64,000 nucleotides of DNA from Sclerotiophoma versabilis (GCA_012274445.1 JAAROD010000026.1:682001-746000), one strand, 5' to 3'. Shown: positions 22,273 through 35,092, numbered from the stretch's first letter. Made by a program: numbers and translations. The notes: generated by a model from the sequence alone, not told the origin.

Positions 22273-24464
22273 ATGAATGGCATGAACGGAACCAATGGCA
22301 CGAACGGGACCAATGGCACGTCAATGGGCGGAAAGCTCTTATGGAGACATTCCACCCCTGAGAGCACACCAATGTACCAGTACCTCCAGAAAGTGAACAA
22401 GACGCACGGCCTACAGTTGTCGACGTATCCTGAGCTGTATCAATGGAGCATTGATAACATTGATCGATTTTGGCAGAGCGTTTGGGATTTCGTGGGCGTG
22501 AGAGCTCAAGGGAGAGCAACGAGAGTTAGACATCACTTTGCCGTGGTCTTCGTACGCTGACTTAGTAACAGGCAGTGGATCCGAATGCACCCATGTTCCC
22601 TCGGCCAGCCTTCTTTGAGGGCGCGACGTTGAATTTCGCCGAAAACCTACTCTTTCCCACACAAGAAGTCGACCCAGATGCGCCTGCCGTCATTGCTGTG
22701 ACTGAAACGACACGCGAGACAGTAACATGGAAGGAATTGAGGGAAAGAGTCAGGCAATGTCAGGCCGGTATGAAAGCTTTGGGGTTACAGAAGGGCGATC
22801 GTGTGGCCGGCTACGTTGCAAACCATACAAATGCGCTTGTCGCTATGCTGGCTGCAACCTCACTTGGTGGCATCTGGACAGCCGTCAGCCCAGATACAGG
22901 TGTACACGCTGTACTGGAGCGATTACGACAGATCGAGCCGGTCATACTGTTTGCAGACAACGCTGCCTTCTACAACGGCCGTAGTCATCCAGTCATACCT
23001 AAGGTCAACGAGATTGCAGCGGGGCTGCCCTCTCTTCAAGCGGTCGTAGTCTTTCCTACTGTAACCTCCGTTGATGTCGATTCGAGTTCCATAAAGGTGT
23101 CCCTGGGCAAAGCTTATGACTACGCAGCTTTTACGACCCTGTCGAAGAACCCTCAGTTGACTTTCGAGCAGCTCAATCCTGATCATCCAGTCTACATCCT
23201 CTACTCAAGTGGTACGACCGGTGCCCCAAAGTGTATTGTCCATGGAGCCATTGGTACGCTTCTTCAGCATAAGAAAGAACATGTCATCCACTCTTCGATC
23301 ACACCGTCTTCACGCCTCTTCTACTTCACCACCTGTACATGGATGATGTGGCACTGGCTTGTGTCTGGCCTCGCTTCTGGAGCCACGCTGGTGCTGTACG
23401 ATGGATCGCCGTTTCGCTATGTTGATAGCAACGACTCTTCAACATCTGTACCGGATGATATTGCCATGCATCGTCTGATCGAGGAGTACGGCATTACTCA
23501 TTTCGGTACATCTGCGAAGTATCTATCGATTCTCGAGCAGAAGTCGGTGGATCCCAGAGCTGCCGGTCTGGCGTTGAGCAAACTGGAAGCGATCTACTCA
23601 ACAGGCTCTCCGCTCGCCCCATCCACATTCTCTTACGTCTACTCCGCCTTCCCATCTAGCATCAACCTCGGCAGCATCACCGGTGGCACAGACATCATCT
23701 CTCTGTTCGGTGCACCGAACCCTCTAATTCCTGTATTTGAAGGCGAGATCCAAGCCGCGGGGCTGGGTATGGCGATCGCTTCGTTCGACTATACTGGGGA
23801 AGACATCACACCTACAGGCGAGCCAGGTGACCTCGTCTGCACAAAACCCTTCATCTGCCAGCCTGTTGCGTTCTGGGGTGGGGAAGGTGTGAAGAAGTAC
23901 CAGAGCTCATATTTCGACAAATTCACCAACAAAAAGGGAGAGCAAATCTGGCATCATGGCGACTTTGTGCGTTTCAACCCCAAGACTGGCGGTATCTGGA
24001 TGCTGGGACGAAGCGACGGTATCTTGAAGCCAGCCGGTGTACGATTTGGCTCAGCAGAGATCTACAACGTAGTGCTTGAGCATTTCGCCGAAGAAGTCTC
24101 AGATGCACTATGCATTGGGCGGCGAAGGGAAGCCGACGTTGACGAGACAGTGGTTCTCTTCCTGAAGATGGCTGAGGGACATCACATCTCTGATGAGTTG
24201 GTGCTGAAGATTAAGGTTGCGGTCAAAAACTCATTGAGTGCAAGGCACGTTCCAGCTATTATCGACGAGTGTCCAGAGATTCCAGTGACGACCAACGGGA
24301 AGAAGTAAGCCCACAAGCACTTCATTATTTGCAACACACTGACAGAAAACAGGGTTGAGGGTGCAGTCAAGCAAATACTTTGCGGTCTGAATGTTAAGAC
24401 GTCGGCGAGTGTTGCAAACGCAGAATGTCTGGACTGGTATCGCGAATGGGCGCGCACGCATTAG
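22273..24464 (+). CDS. Acetoacetyl-CoA synthetase
   Basis: Three exons, 22273-22497, 22572-24304 and 24353-24464, with introns of 74 and 48 nt, encode 689 aa, the expected length. The family signature is complete: N-terminal ACAS-type region (LWRHSTPESTPMYQYLQKV), PAFFEGATLNFAENLL, adenylate-forming motif YILYSSGTTGAPKCIVHG, the TCTWMMWHWLVSGLASG segment, ITGGTDIISLFG, and the C-terminal ILKPAGVRFGSAEIYNVV with the catalytic Lys in TTNGKKVEGAVK. The enzyme makes acetoacetyl-CoA from acetoacetate, ATP and CoA in the cytosol, feeding leucine or ketone-body breakdown and sterol synthesis. The N-terminus has a short NGT repeat coded by an 18-bp tandem repeat. Intron 2 splits the codon just before the catalytic region, as shown by the in-frame join. 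Confidence 0.93.
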
Positions 24465-26124
24465 AGTGAACCATTCTGGGACGCACTCTACATCACATGA
24501 ATCGACAAATGCTTTGAGGCCTTATGTGCTTCGAGTTTAAGCTTCGCATATTCCGGCTGATCTAATTCAGTACACGAACGAACTGTTGCAAGTCTACTAG
24601 GTCAGCGGTACCAGTACCCTCACCACCACCGCTCAGACACCAGCACTGCTGTTGTATGAGAGGTTTCCTTTCTGATACCCCGCCACTGACGTCACGGCGT
24701 GGTCTCCTTACACCTGCTTAGCTTCGAGTTGCGTTTGTGCCAGAGACCTGGCTAAGAAGGGCGTGAATCAGTTGAATGAGAAGGCTGTGTCCGATACAGT
24801 ATGTCGTTTGACTCACTTGACACCATGCCAGTGCCTGTCTGTCACAAGGCTGTTGCGCGCAGCTCCGCCACCACTAGGTGCGCTGTTACCCAATACTCGC
24901 TGTTCAGTGGGCTAGCTTGCGCAGAAGATGACACTGTACCATTCTCTGACCCAGGCATCGGCCGACATCACGTAGCCCTTGGGCATACATGCAAGTAACG
25001 GTTGGGCGATGCCTTCAACCCCTGCAAAACTTTGTTTTGTGGACTTAGCCTCACGCTGTGCAGCCAAGATTGACCAGCAAGCGATGGTCCACTTGCCTGA
25101 TTTGACTGGCCTGCCTACTCGATTTGGTGCAGCCTGCATACCCGGTTCCCCGCCTATCGAAGGAAGCATGGCATCGAATCTGCCTGGCATGAAACTTCCC
25201 CGCTGGTTGCAGTGCAAGGATGTGTTGCAACGTTTGGTGACACGGAAACCGACGTCCAATCAAAGGTCTTCGGGTGCTTCTTCCCGCAATGTGAATTCCT
25301 AGAGGACTCGGCTTGGGGTATCGGCTCGTATCCACACGAGGCCGACTTCAAATCAGATCTGTTTATCACACGAAAGAGCGGTGAACTAGAATGCCAACTG
25401 ATCAGCCGAGCCGCCGTGAGGCTAGGCAAGCCGGTCTCTCCTACGGATCTCGGGCCGCTTCCTTTTCTGACTGCTGCGTGATGGACCCGGTACCGCTAAA
25501 ACGATGTGGAAGTGTGGTTGAGAGCAACGAGAAGTCACACTTGCTGATTCGCGCATACATGCGCCACTTGAATAGTGTGCGTGGCGCCCGGCACGACAGG
25601 CTCGTGTTGCGGCCTGGCTCGCTTTCAGGTTGAGGAAGAAAGGAATTGGGAGCGCTTTCAATGTGACCCCAAGCTAGGAATTAGATACACCATTCCCACG
25701 ACCACTTCTGGTTCGCTGCAGTATTGACAACAAGCCGATCCTCTCCGTCACGACTGCTATGATCCAAATTCATGTGACTATACCTGCCAGGGTAGGTAAG
25801 CACAATCATCCAACCATCTTTCTTCCACGTTGCTTTCAGGACACCCCTCGCCACCATCATCAGAGTCGCTGAACTACCTCGGAAACTCCTTTTTCCCTTG
25901 CATGATGCAGTATACGCGAATCTTATTGCAGGACCGCAGATGAACTCTTGGTCATCCGGAAACAGTTACTGGTTACTCGACACGTTTGTTTTGCTTGACT
26001 ATAAATTCGCCATGACCTTTCTTCTCATGGTTCTTATAACTTGCCTCAGGTCAACCAGCCATAAGTTTCACTTCTACTCACAAGCCCCCGTCATCATTTT
26101 CTTGTTACCAGATCATAGACACAC
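24465..26124. other. Gene-poor stretch, no supported gene
   Basis: About 1.7 kb downstream of the synthetase. Many overlapping 60-115 codon frames on both strands lack motifs, and no intact gene can be reconstructed. A TATAAAT-like box near 26001 precedes a short Met-initiated hydrophobic frame at 26011, which may belong to the 5' end of the following broken gene; this is too weak to call. Confidence 0.5.
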
Positions 26125-26589
26125 ATGTACATGCCACTGCACCGAGCGAGTGCAGCCAGCCATCTGACAGCGTACAGGAATAATTCCGTGTATTGCAATG
26201 TCGAAGCTTGTATTGTTGGTGTTGGTGCATGGATCCAGCAAGTCCAGGCTCTGGAGCCTGAATACATTCCAGCTCTGACAATCGAAGCAAACCCAGAACG
26301 TGGCGGTGATTATGGTCCGCACTTGACACGTTTCTATAGGGTCTTCACGCTCTAACAGCTATAGATATACTACATCAATCAGTCGTTGTATCCTCTGATC
26401 CATCTGAGCCTTGGTCGCGCTTTGTCGTGGTTCTCTCAGCACCTGTGTCATTCAAGGTGTGAGACTTCAATATAGTCTAGTGACATAGATGAGGTAGTGC
26501 TTGGGTCTCTGGATAATATATTATTCAATACGAAAGTAACTGCTGAGACTAAGGCTGAATAGAATGCCACAGCCGCCATCGCAAATTTG
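26125..26589 (+). pseudogene. Decayed paralogue of the small gene at 28.3 kb
   Basis: Two blocks, about 26125-26305 and 26383-26462, join in frame across a 77-nt GT..AG gap. They translate to segments matching the intact neighbour: IVGVGAWIQQVQALEPEY (there IIGVGAWIRDQ) and VVVSSDPSEPWSRF (there GVVSSAPSEPWSRF). The match then continues in another frame up to NATAAIANL, against NSTATVAGL. The break is a net frameshift between 26424 and 26511 plus a TAG at 26560-26562, where the neighbour has Trp (TGG). TGG to TAG is a G-to-A change equivalent to CpA-to-TpA on the other strand. The 5' end is uncertain. No function is known for either copy. Confidence 0.55.
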
Positions 26590-28343
26590 CTGGTCAGTGA
26601 TTATGGGGAAGGCAGCGTGGAAAGTTGTCTGTACATGTGCTTTGAACGCCAAAGACGCCACCAGGCCAGTTTCTAGAGTCTTGAAAGCATGCCGCAACAA
26701 TTATGCGGTCAAGTGTGTTCATCCTGGTGGCACGCGATTCGGGTGCGGCTCAGCGCTGAGCAGCAATTCCGGGGCTCAGCCTTGCGAGGCGCAGCAGTGC
26801 GCCGCAACAGTCTGAGGCTTCCTTCGTGTACAAGATTTAGGCATCAACGTCTAATTTGCTCACTTTTCTGCTATTTTCCGTCAAAGGTATGGAAATCCCT
26901 GTTGTTGCCCGTGCCGCTCTCGGGCCCTCCCAAAGTGTGCAACATTTGGTCTGTACCAATCATCTTTCGTAAATTTCGACATCGATCGCTACAGAGATAG
27001 ATGCAGGGCTCGCGAAAGGGCTCCACAGTGGGCATATTACGCCACAGGCTGGGGCACCCTTGTTACAGAACTGTGTCGAACCACGACGAAGCTGTAGCGC
27101 TAAACTTTTGCAATTGGCTGCAGTCAATATTTGCATTCAAATCAAGCATTACATGTGCGTGCCCCGCGGTGCGTGGCCGGGATGAGTGACCATTTTCGTT
27201 TCACCACGGAGCACCCATGATGTCCTGTCGTTACTTTAACCATTCATCGTCAACTTCGAATTTCTATTGAAACAGAGAACGAATCAAAGTTGTTGGAATC
27301 TATCGTTCCTGCATGTCAGATTCGTTGAGCTTCAATGCCCTTGCGACGCGAGATCAATGTCGACAAAGCATGGCGTAGTACCGCGGAACCGGGAAATAAG
27401 CCTGGCGACTTGCCTTGTGGAGTATAGGTGCTGCCTATCTCATATGAACGCACAACACTGGCTTGGTGCAGCTTCCCCTGCATTGTTTTGTACTGCCAAT
27501 CGCTCACGTCCAATAGACACCATATGGCGACTTCACCGTGCAGCAAGTGGGGACGTTGAGTGATAACGATGGCATCGGCTTGTATCCGATCACGCTGACG
27601 CCGATCCATAGTACAGAGTGAAGGCGTAATTGCACCCAACTCTCACATTCTGGCCCCGCCTGACCCGGAAGCCAGACACTTCTCCGCTGTGGTTCGGGCC
27701 GTGATCAAGTTCGGTTCGAAGCACTACGGCTTATATTTCGTTTCCCGATTCTCTCTTCTCGGTCCGAATGCAAGTTCAGGCGTTCATGGGGAGCTTTCCC
27801 TCTTTGCTCGAGGTTCTCACCAAAGCCTACCACACGTCGTATGGTAACCGCACTTCAACGGCGCAAAGCTCAATTCTCTCACATTGAACGCCATCTTAAT
27901 GCTGAGGGATCTAAAACTGAAGACTGTAGACCCAGCCCTAGTGAATTGGAGTTAGAATCTCTGGCTCACTTAACAGGTATTTCTTGGATTTTTATGTCCC
28001 CACCCGGGGAACTGGTGCGTTGTACTATCCAATTTTGCTCCGATCGCTGTGTCTTCTACAAGGATTCTTTCTTCTGCCATCTAGGTTCATCTCGCGTAGT
28101 CTCAGTGCATGCTCGAACAGTCGAACAGCGACCACTGATACGTCCGAAATGCTCTATCTGTGCCGTGTGTACCGGTGTAGAGCCGGAAATGATTTCTCGC
28201 AGTGTTTTGAAACTATCTGTGCGCTGTTCCTGCATATGACTCTGTTCAAGATCGTATAAAGTCGATATGGATGCTTGAAGGAGTTCCCAACGTAGAATTT
28301 ACCTTTCAGGCACAATCCGCTCATCACTATACCACACCAACAG
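26590..28343. other. Gene-poor stretch between the two paralogues
   Basis: About 1.75 kb. Frames of up to 132 codons (27841-28239, +) have no motif, splice pattern or similarity to the flanking pair that I can see. A TATAAA box lies at its 3' end in front of the next gene. Confidence 0.5.
28255..28260 (+). promoter_or_regulatory. TATA box of the small three-exon gene
   Basis: TATAAA lies 84 nt upstream of the proposed ATG at 28344, a suitable distance for a fungal TATA element. It supports the gene model modestly. Confidence 0.4.
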
Positions 28344-28854
28344 ATGTCAAATCAACAACTAAATGTTTTGACCGCCTCTATACCAGTTGAAAGGTGCTAC
28401 CTCTGCGCGGCGTTTTAGCCCTCAATCTTTGCTGACGATAACTCAGTGCCGCTGACCAAATTATCGGTGTCGGTGCCTGGATACGAGACCAACTGACCCA
28501 GCTTGTGGAGGCGGTTCAAGTATCGGTTAGCGATGTGCCTATAGAGGCCTCAGTCGGTAGTGGCGTGTCCTGTGACTAGTATACTCGAGCATCAGAGTCT
28601 AACTCTCGGCAGACGGGTCTAGCACGCTAGGAGTAGTATCATCTGCACCTTCCGAGCCTTGGTCTCGATTTTATATTGTCGCTTCAACGCAAACCCTGGA
28701 TGCAGCTCGCATGACTGTGACACAAGTCACTGGTAGCCAAGAGGCAGCCATTGCGTCACCGACTGATAACGAATGGTCCGCGACCATGACACTCGCTGGT
28801 ACTCCTTCGGAGTGGAATAGCACAGCCACTGTGGCAGGTCTCTCTTTGCACTGA
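28344..28854 (+). CDS. Small three-exon gene of unrecognised family
   Basis: Exons 28344-28393, 28447-28556 and 28613-28854 join in frame to 133 aa beginning MSNQQLNVLTASIPVE. Intron 2 (56 nt) has a good branch site (TCTAAC, just upstream of the CAG acceptor). Intron 1 (53 nt) has a weaker GTGCTA donor. The protein has no signal peptide and no membrane segment, and is rich in Ser, Thr, Ala and Val. Landmarks are IIGVGAWIRD, PSEPWSRF, TDNEWSATMTL and EWNSTATVAGLSL. I do not recognise the family. The best support is the related broken copy about 2 kb upstream, which shares these landmarks in the same order and also has an intron between the first two. The first exon is the least certain part. 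Confidence 0.5.
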
Positions 28855-30601
28855 CTTCTCGAGAATAGGAGTGGTAGGGGTCTTTGCAGATGCAGCCTTG
28901 TCGCTGAGCATGGAGGAGTTGGCTGGCTTGAGCCGGATCACCGGTGTACGAAGTTTTGCGACAGCAGTAAAAATAATTCTAGTCGCGGTTGTTTTCAGTT
29001 GCGCCCGAAATAAACTCTGCGCTGAGAGACTGCTTCTTGCTTTGATCGCAGCCTTGCGACGTTGCCTAATCAGTGAGGCTGTGCAGTCGCAGTTCACTCA
29101 GCCATTGTCCATTATGCAGTAGATGCAAAGCCGCAAGCTCATTGAATATCGAGGATGGTCTCGGTTCATAATACTGCCCATGAATATCTTCCGCTCATTG
29201 TTGCGCTCGCAGACATACACCAACAGCGCGCCGCCTATAACTTGTACCACCCACCTTCGAACATCGTCTTTTCGACCTTGGCTGCTTTATAATGCTGTGA
29301 ACTCAAGAACCACAGAGAAAATGCTAGATTGAAAGCTTATCGCGTCCTAAAGTCGCTATAACAACGTTCGTTTGAGCAATGCAAGGCGGCCTATCTGGCA
29401 GCGCCAAGCAAAACACAGACGGACACAAGACACAACACGCCTCATACGCTCATCAACAGTTCACCAAAGCGGGACTCTCTGGTATGTGCCTTGATACTAG
29501 TTTATCCTCTTATCTTAACGGTGTATTGACACTGACCTTCCGCAGTATAGTACTCTCCTCAAGCCTCGTCCGACAGCAAGCGCCACTTCGTCCTTCTCCA
29601 TCAACTCCTTCCCGACCATCGCGAGCTCGCTCGATATTCTCTGAAGGAAAGCCGAACCACTGAATGCGCCAAAATTGAAACCAACTCGATTGGGTTGTAC
29701 GGACAGCGCCGACTGCCGGGTTCACTACCCATGCTGGGCCATAGAGTCCCTAGGGCAGCGCCGTCCGGTGGAGTGTTTTGCCTGGTCAACGGGACCATCA
29801 CGCAGATATAGTTGCAATACCAGAGGGTTTTCTCCAGAAAAAAGAGATCGACCCGCCGAAGGCGGACGAGAGGAACCATACTGCACAAAGCGTTGCGTTC
29901 CCAACTTAAACGGCTTGCACTGAGTCTGACTTACGAACTGAATTTCAGAAACGAGTACAATGATCCATAAACAGTACAAGCCTTCCACCGTCTGCACCCA
30001 GCGGACTGAGAGTGATGTACATACCAGCGCTTACACCGACGCCTATACCACTTATCTGCACCCATGGACTGTCATAGCGCATTTGAGTCAGGCCTTGGAA
30101 GCCCGTGGTGATGTCACGTCGCGTAAACGTTGAAAGAGAAGAACAAGTGCAAAGCTGGAGGGGCTTCAGTGTGGCTTCCCGTCCGCAATTTGGGGGAGCC
30201 TTGCTTGATCCGAATTGCTTATCTTCCAGGAACAAAGTTCGAAGGTATATTGTTAATGCTCTTTCGGAAGGATGTCGCATCTGTATTGTTAATCCTTTGC
30301 CCATGTCGGCAACAATCATTGGACGTACATTAGCGACAGGCGTGGTCCCGACAAGCCAAACAAGAACGTCTGGAAGATATCAGCATAGTGCGGCAGACAT
30401 GAGAAGATGAATGACGATGGTCCGCGACCATAACCAGCGTCCTCGGTTGCAAAATCAAGGCAATTCTGACAGACAACGCATTTAGTCTGGAGCTACAGAT
30501 TGAGGATGGAATGTGGAAATGTGGGTTCAGATACAGTTGTATTGTGAATTAGTCATAATGTGAAAGAGGTCATCCAGTCGTGAAAGCGTTTATTATAGAT
30601 C
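28855..30601. other. Gene-poor stretch, no supported gene
   Basis: About 1.75 kb. The most open frames are 29379-29663 (+, 94 codons) and 29945-30319 (-, 124 codons). Neither has a recognisable motif, and they conflict with frames on the other strand. I leave both uncalled. Confidence 0.5.
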
Positions 30602-32487
30602 TTAGCGTCGCTCAAGGACAGCAAAGGCGCGACTCCAAGGCCCCGAGATGCGATGTTCGCGCTCTCTCGCAGGCGGCATTAGATCCGTCTCGCTTCCATA
30701 ACGGCTCAACCTTCCTATATCCTCTGGAACAGTTCTTTGAGACGTCGTCATCATCGACTCAGACTGCTGCGATCTTAGGATAGTTGTAGATGTCTTCCTG
30801 ATCATGCCATGCGGCACGTTCTGCGCGTAGTCCTCGTCGACATTTGCAAGGCCCATCCCGAAGTGCGCAGGCGTTGGCGTTCGTGGAAATGTAGTAGCAT
30901 TCTGGTCCGAGCTTTTCGAGTCCTTCCAGTCCCAGCCTGGTGTAGGAGTTGGGCTCAGGCTCATTTGAGTAAAGTGAATGGTTGATATAAGCTTTGGCTT
31001 GCTGGAACCATCGGAGCGACCAAATATGCCGAAGCTGCGGAAACCCAAAGGACTCTTCTCGGACGGCCTGCGGGAAGATCTGCGATCGGAGTACCAGCTG
31101 TAGATCGAGCGGAATGGTGGCAAAATCTTCTCGATGAGCGGGCGAAGGGGCAACAGATTACCGCAAATGCAAGCAGCCAGTATTTCGATAAGAGACCATT
31201 TGATAACGTCGACGTTGTCCCAAGTGGAGTCGAAGGAGTTTGAATACTTCACAACGAACTTCAGGCGAACGATGCTGGTGATGGAAGCACTGCTCAATGT
31301 CAGTAAATGCCATAAGCAAAGTCCAGACCATAGGAATACTCACAAAGACCCCATACTAATCAATATGATGACACCAATTCTCTTTCTTGTGCTCATTTGC
31401 AGTTTCCATACCACAGGGAGTGGAAGAAGCAGGATGATGATGTCTTCTACAATGCTAAGACTTGCACCAGTGAACCCGATGACAGCAGAAACAGGTAGAC
31501 ACTTTGCATCTGTGATCCTCTTGTCCCAGATAGATTGGATGGGCAAACACTGGAAGACGACGAGGAGGAAGAAGACCAGACCGTGGATGTACTACTTGTG
31601 ATCAGCCATTTAGAAACTTTACTTTGCCTGGACTATACATACCATGAAAGCTATCATACCGCGCACGCTCCATCTGAACCACACGATGAAATCCGGGAAT
31701 AGGCGAGAGTACAATGCAAGAATAGCGACCTTTGAGAAGATCTGCACTGCAACGTAGAACATTTGACAAACATAGAAAAGCTTCAGAAGGTCAACAGCAT
31801 TTTCGGTTGGTACATTCCAGTAGTGATGACCAAACCCCTTGAGAGACATCTCAAGGATGATGATCGACACTGTGATAAGAAGGATCTGTCCCTTGTTAAC
31901 GATGCACAAAACCTCATTGACGTTTTCACTTACAGCGGCAATGATAGCATAGGCATCATCAGACCAGAGTCGCCGTGTCTTCAACCATCTTGAGTAGAGT
32001 CGTAGACAGAGAAATGTTGTTGCGAGGACAATAGTGGCAATTGAAGCTATCTTTAATTCGTCGATACGAGAGTCTTTCGGGTATGCCTCGCAAAGGCCGC
32101 TAGCAAACTGAACCACCTCTATGGATCGTTCAGTTGATATTGCGATCAATTGGGACTGTTTACTGACGGTTTTAATCGAGAAAGCCACAAGACTTTTGCA
32201 CACACGTTGAGAGTGTCGCTTGCATCGTGATATTTGTACAGGCACATGCAGCAAGATCTTTAGCAGTTGTCATTGGACATCCACCAGAGGTGAAGAGATC
32301 TTCCATGACACATGGTAGCTCGAAAATATCAGCTGGTGAATCTACAGTATGGGTTCAAGCCACTCACCGAGCATTGTGGGATCATGCCCAGCATTGAGGC
32401 CACTGGGGTCATTTCTGTGATGTTCGATTGTGCCATTGTTGTTGCAAGGAGCATGAAAGCTGGAAGCACAATGCGAAGTGTCATCAT
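30602..32487 (-). pseudogene. CFEM-domain, PTH11-like seven-transmembrane receptor with premature stop
   Basis: Six exons can be rebuilt: 32368-32487, 32168-32318, 31934-32118, 31643-31885, 31344-31591 and 30602-31289, with introns of 48-54 nt, all phase-consistent (about 544 codons). It begins with a signal peptide (LRIVLPAFMLLATTMAQS), then a CFEM domain with eight ordered Cys, from IPQCSLPC through AACACTN and STCVQKSC to GLCEAYPKDSR. A rhodopsin-like membrane region follows (for example LWSDDAYAIIAA, LKGFGHHYWNVP, FQCLPIQSIWD), then a long cytoplasmic Ser/Thr-rich tail. An in-frame TAA at 32172-32174, 4 nt before the exon 2 donor, ends translation inside the CFEM domain. No alternative splice site I tried avoids it. 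The stop could derive from CAA by CpA-to-TpA change. Related intact proteins are surface sensors in plant-associated fungi. Confidence 0.72.
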
Positions 32488-35092
32488 CTCGTTGTTCAGG
32501 ATATTGCCACATAAAATTGAATGGTATAATATAGGTTATATAGACAAGGCTCGATGAACCGTTCCTTATATGCGAACTGACGGTACGGGAGGGATCATTG
32601 TCAGTGCGTAACCCTCCGAGGCTTTGCCAGACGAACGCATGCCCTATGCCAAAAGAAAGACATTCCCAGAAATTCTCACTGAGCAGGCCAATCAATATCC
32701 TGAACCTAACTTGGAGTATCGACAGTAACATGTCACATTAGCAACGAAAAGTTAACCGCACTGTGCATATGCTGATGGTAAACCAATCCAGCTGGAGGAG
32801 CGGTTGCCGGCGAGGCCTGAGTTGTTGATAATTGCAGACAAGACACGGCAAAGAACCTGGACTACTGTTTGACGTCCAAGGGTGGCTTGCAGCACCGGAC
32901 GGGAGTCCAACGGAAAAATGAGTGCAGGGCTTACTCGTGGACGCACGTGTTGACAGCATCTACTTGCGCCATGCCTAATTCGTAGTCCATGTCGCTTCGG
33001 AGCTGTCTCCGTTCTCCAAAAAGTCGTGATCGCAGGCCAGATGGGGGTCGATTCGAACGTCTTAGTGTACCAAGAAAATCATTGCGGTAGCCATCCGGGG
33101 CAATAACGTCCGTGTCGTTCTCGAGGGAGTGGTTGGGTTGATCGGCAACCGTGAAAGCCGAGCTGTGCGGTACTTGAAACATGGAGCCATGGCCAAACCT
33201 TATTCAAGGTTCGGTGAAAACCTGATCTTGCTACAAGCTTAGAGTGTTAGGAGATGATTCTCGATTTGGAAGAGGCATGTACCTTAGCTTCCCTAATGCA
33301 AGTAGGATGGACACCACGTTTTGGTGTACCAGCGGCCGCTACGGCTAGGAAATATAGCGTGAACGCGATCGACGTTTTTCCAATAAGAAGATCAGAAGAT
33401 GAAACTGCCGAGGCTGGGAAGGCTGCAGGGTATAGAGTAGAACCCTGTAGATCACGGAGACAGCTGTTAACAACGGTACCTGCAGTTGCTGTGCTGATGC
33501 TGACTTCGGCAACTCGCTCCACCTGGTCACGACGATCGCCTCAATTGCTTCGGATACAATAGCAGCTCGCTGCGAATCGTTACTGTTACTGGAACTCTGA
33601 CTATCTTTCACAGAGTGGTACTGTTCGTACGAAAGAGGCTTTTGCTCCAGCGGTGACTGAGCGTCCGCCGCATTTGCAGTACGCAGCTCGTGAGGAAGAG
33701 CATTACAATCCCGTGAACCACCATGGCTTCGATATGAACGACGTCATTGAGCCCGCCAACCGTTGGCTCTACGGAGCAGACTGAGTGGTTCGAGCCAGTG
33801 ATGAATGATAGCATTACACACGTGGTGTTACACTTTCTATGTTTGACTTACAATTGACATTTCTAGGAGTGCATCAGTATTGTGATCTTTCGTCTGCCGT
33901 TAGACCCCACAAGAGCCCTGTAGTGATCTTGCAAACGGGATCAAGGAGCGGGGACGATTAACTCCACGCATACATGGTCCTTGCAGCACTCCCGTAGAGC
34001 TAACTCGTGCTAGTGCAGATGGACTACCAAAGCTTATGACTTGATCCTTCCAGCTTATGGTACTTCCAAAGATCTGCAAATTCGATTCAACACCGAGGGA
34101 AGCGTAGTATTCGTAACTTCGATACTGTTCGTTTTGATGTCTGATTGGATGAGAACACCAAAGGTATACGAAAATGATGAAGTTAACCCAACATAGCCAG
34201 GTACTGCAAAAGGACTACCGAAAGTTACCCATCGGGATACTCTCCGATCGGTTTGTGCTATTTGTTCGCCATGTCGGCCGGCTCCGGGATGTGAAACATT
34301 TTAAGTGTAGTTCGGAGCAGAGTATCGAGCGCAAACTCTATCATACTGTTGGAGCAAGCCCCAACCCACGAAACTAGTGTCCTGTCTTCACTGCTGTCGG
34401 CAAATTCGGTAGGGCGATCCAAGGAGTCGCACTCGCTGCGAACTAAGCATTACGACAAGATTGCCTTCGTGCGGTTAACGCGAGTCAATCTGTGTCAAAT
34501 GACCTACAGGTTCCGGAGTTTGATCTGATATCTTGATCAATAGATCGACAACCCCTCCTCTCTGGTCTCGATGATCTACTCTCTGTCGACAGGAAGCCTA
34601 TACCTGTTCAGGAATTGACGTCTCAGGATGATCTCTGATATAATTTGCAATAGCACAATGGTTGCATATGCCGAGAACAAAGGCGGTACAACCGAGGTAT
34701 GCTTTGTATGAAGTTGACATCCTAAGACTTCATGCAAAAAGTTTTGTGATGCCCGCTTCACTCAGCCGCAGAGGTACACGGGAAAGACTTCGGCAGTAAC
34801 AGAATGCGGAGCCGATATGAATTCCATTCCATCTTGAATATATCAATAATGTTGTTGATATGGTACATATTCTGATGAAAACGCTGTAGGAGTGACTGAT
34901 CGTTTTGCAGTTTCAATAGGTGTGTATGACGCACACTGAGGGCTTGTTGAGTCGAACTGAGACCGACAATGACCCTTGTGTAATATATTGGAAAGGATGC
35001 AGTGTCCAGATTGCGAAATCGATCAACGTATGCTCACCATGCAAATCAAAAGCAACGCGCGTCTTCGCGCCACTCTGCACGCTCAAGTACGC
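32488..35092. other. Gene-poor stretch, no supported gene
   Basis: About 2.6 kb. The minus-strand frame at 32931-33182 (83 codons) and the overlapping frames at 33247-33611 look somewhat protein-like, but they have no motif and could not be joined into a gene. They may be remnants of lost genes. Confidence 0.5.

Noticed and set aside
29379..29663. 94-codon plus-strand frame with a good internal GTATGT donor
   Set aside because: Splicing at that donor leads straight to a stop in the natural phase, and the unspliced frame has no recognisable features.
33608..33814. Possible fragment of a cytochrome b561/membrane protein (VVHGIVMLFL)
   Set aside because: One short hydrophobic motif only; no neighbouring exon continues it in any frame.
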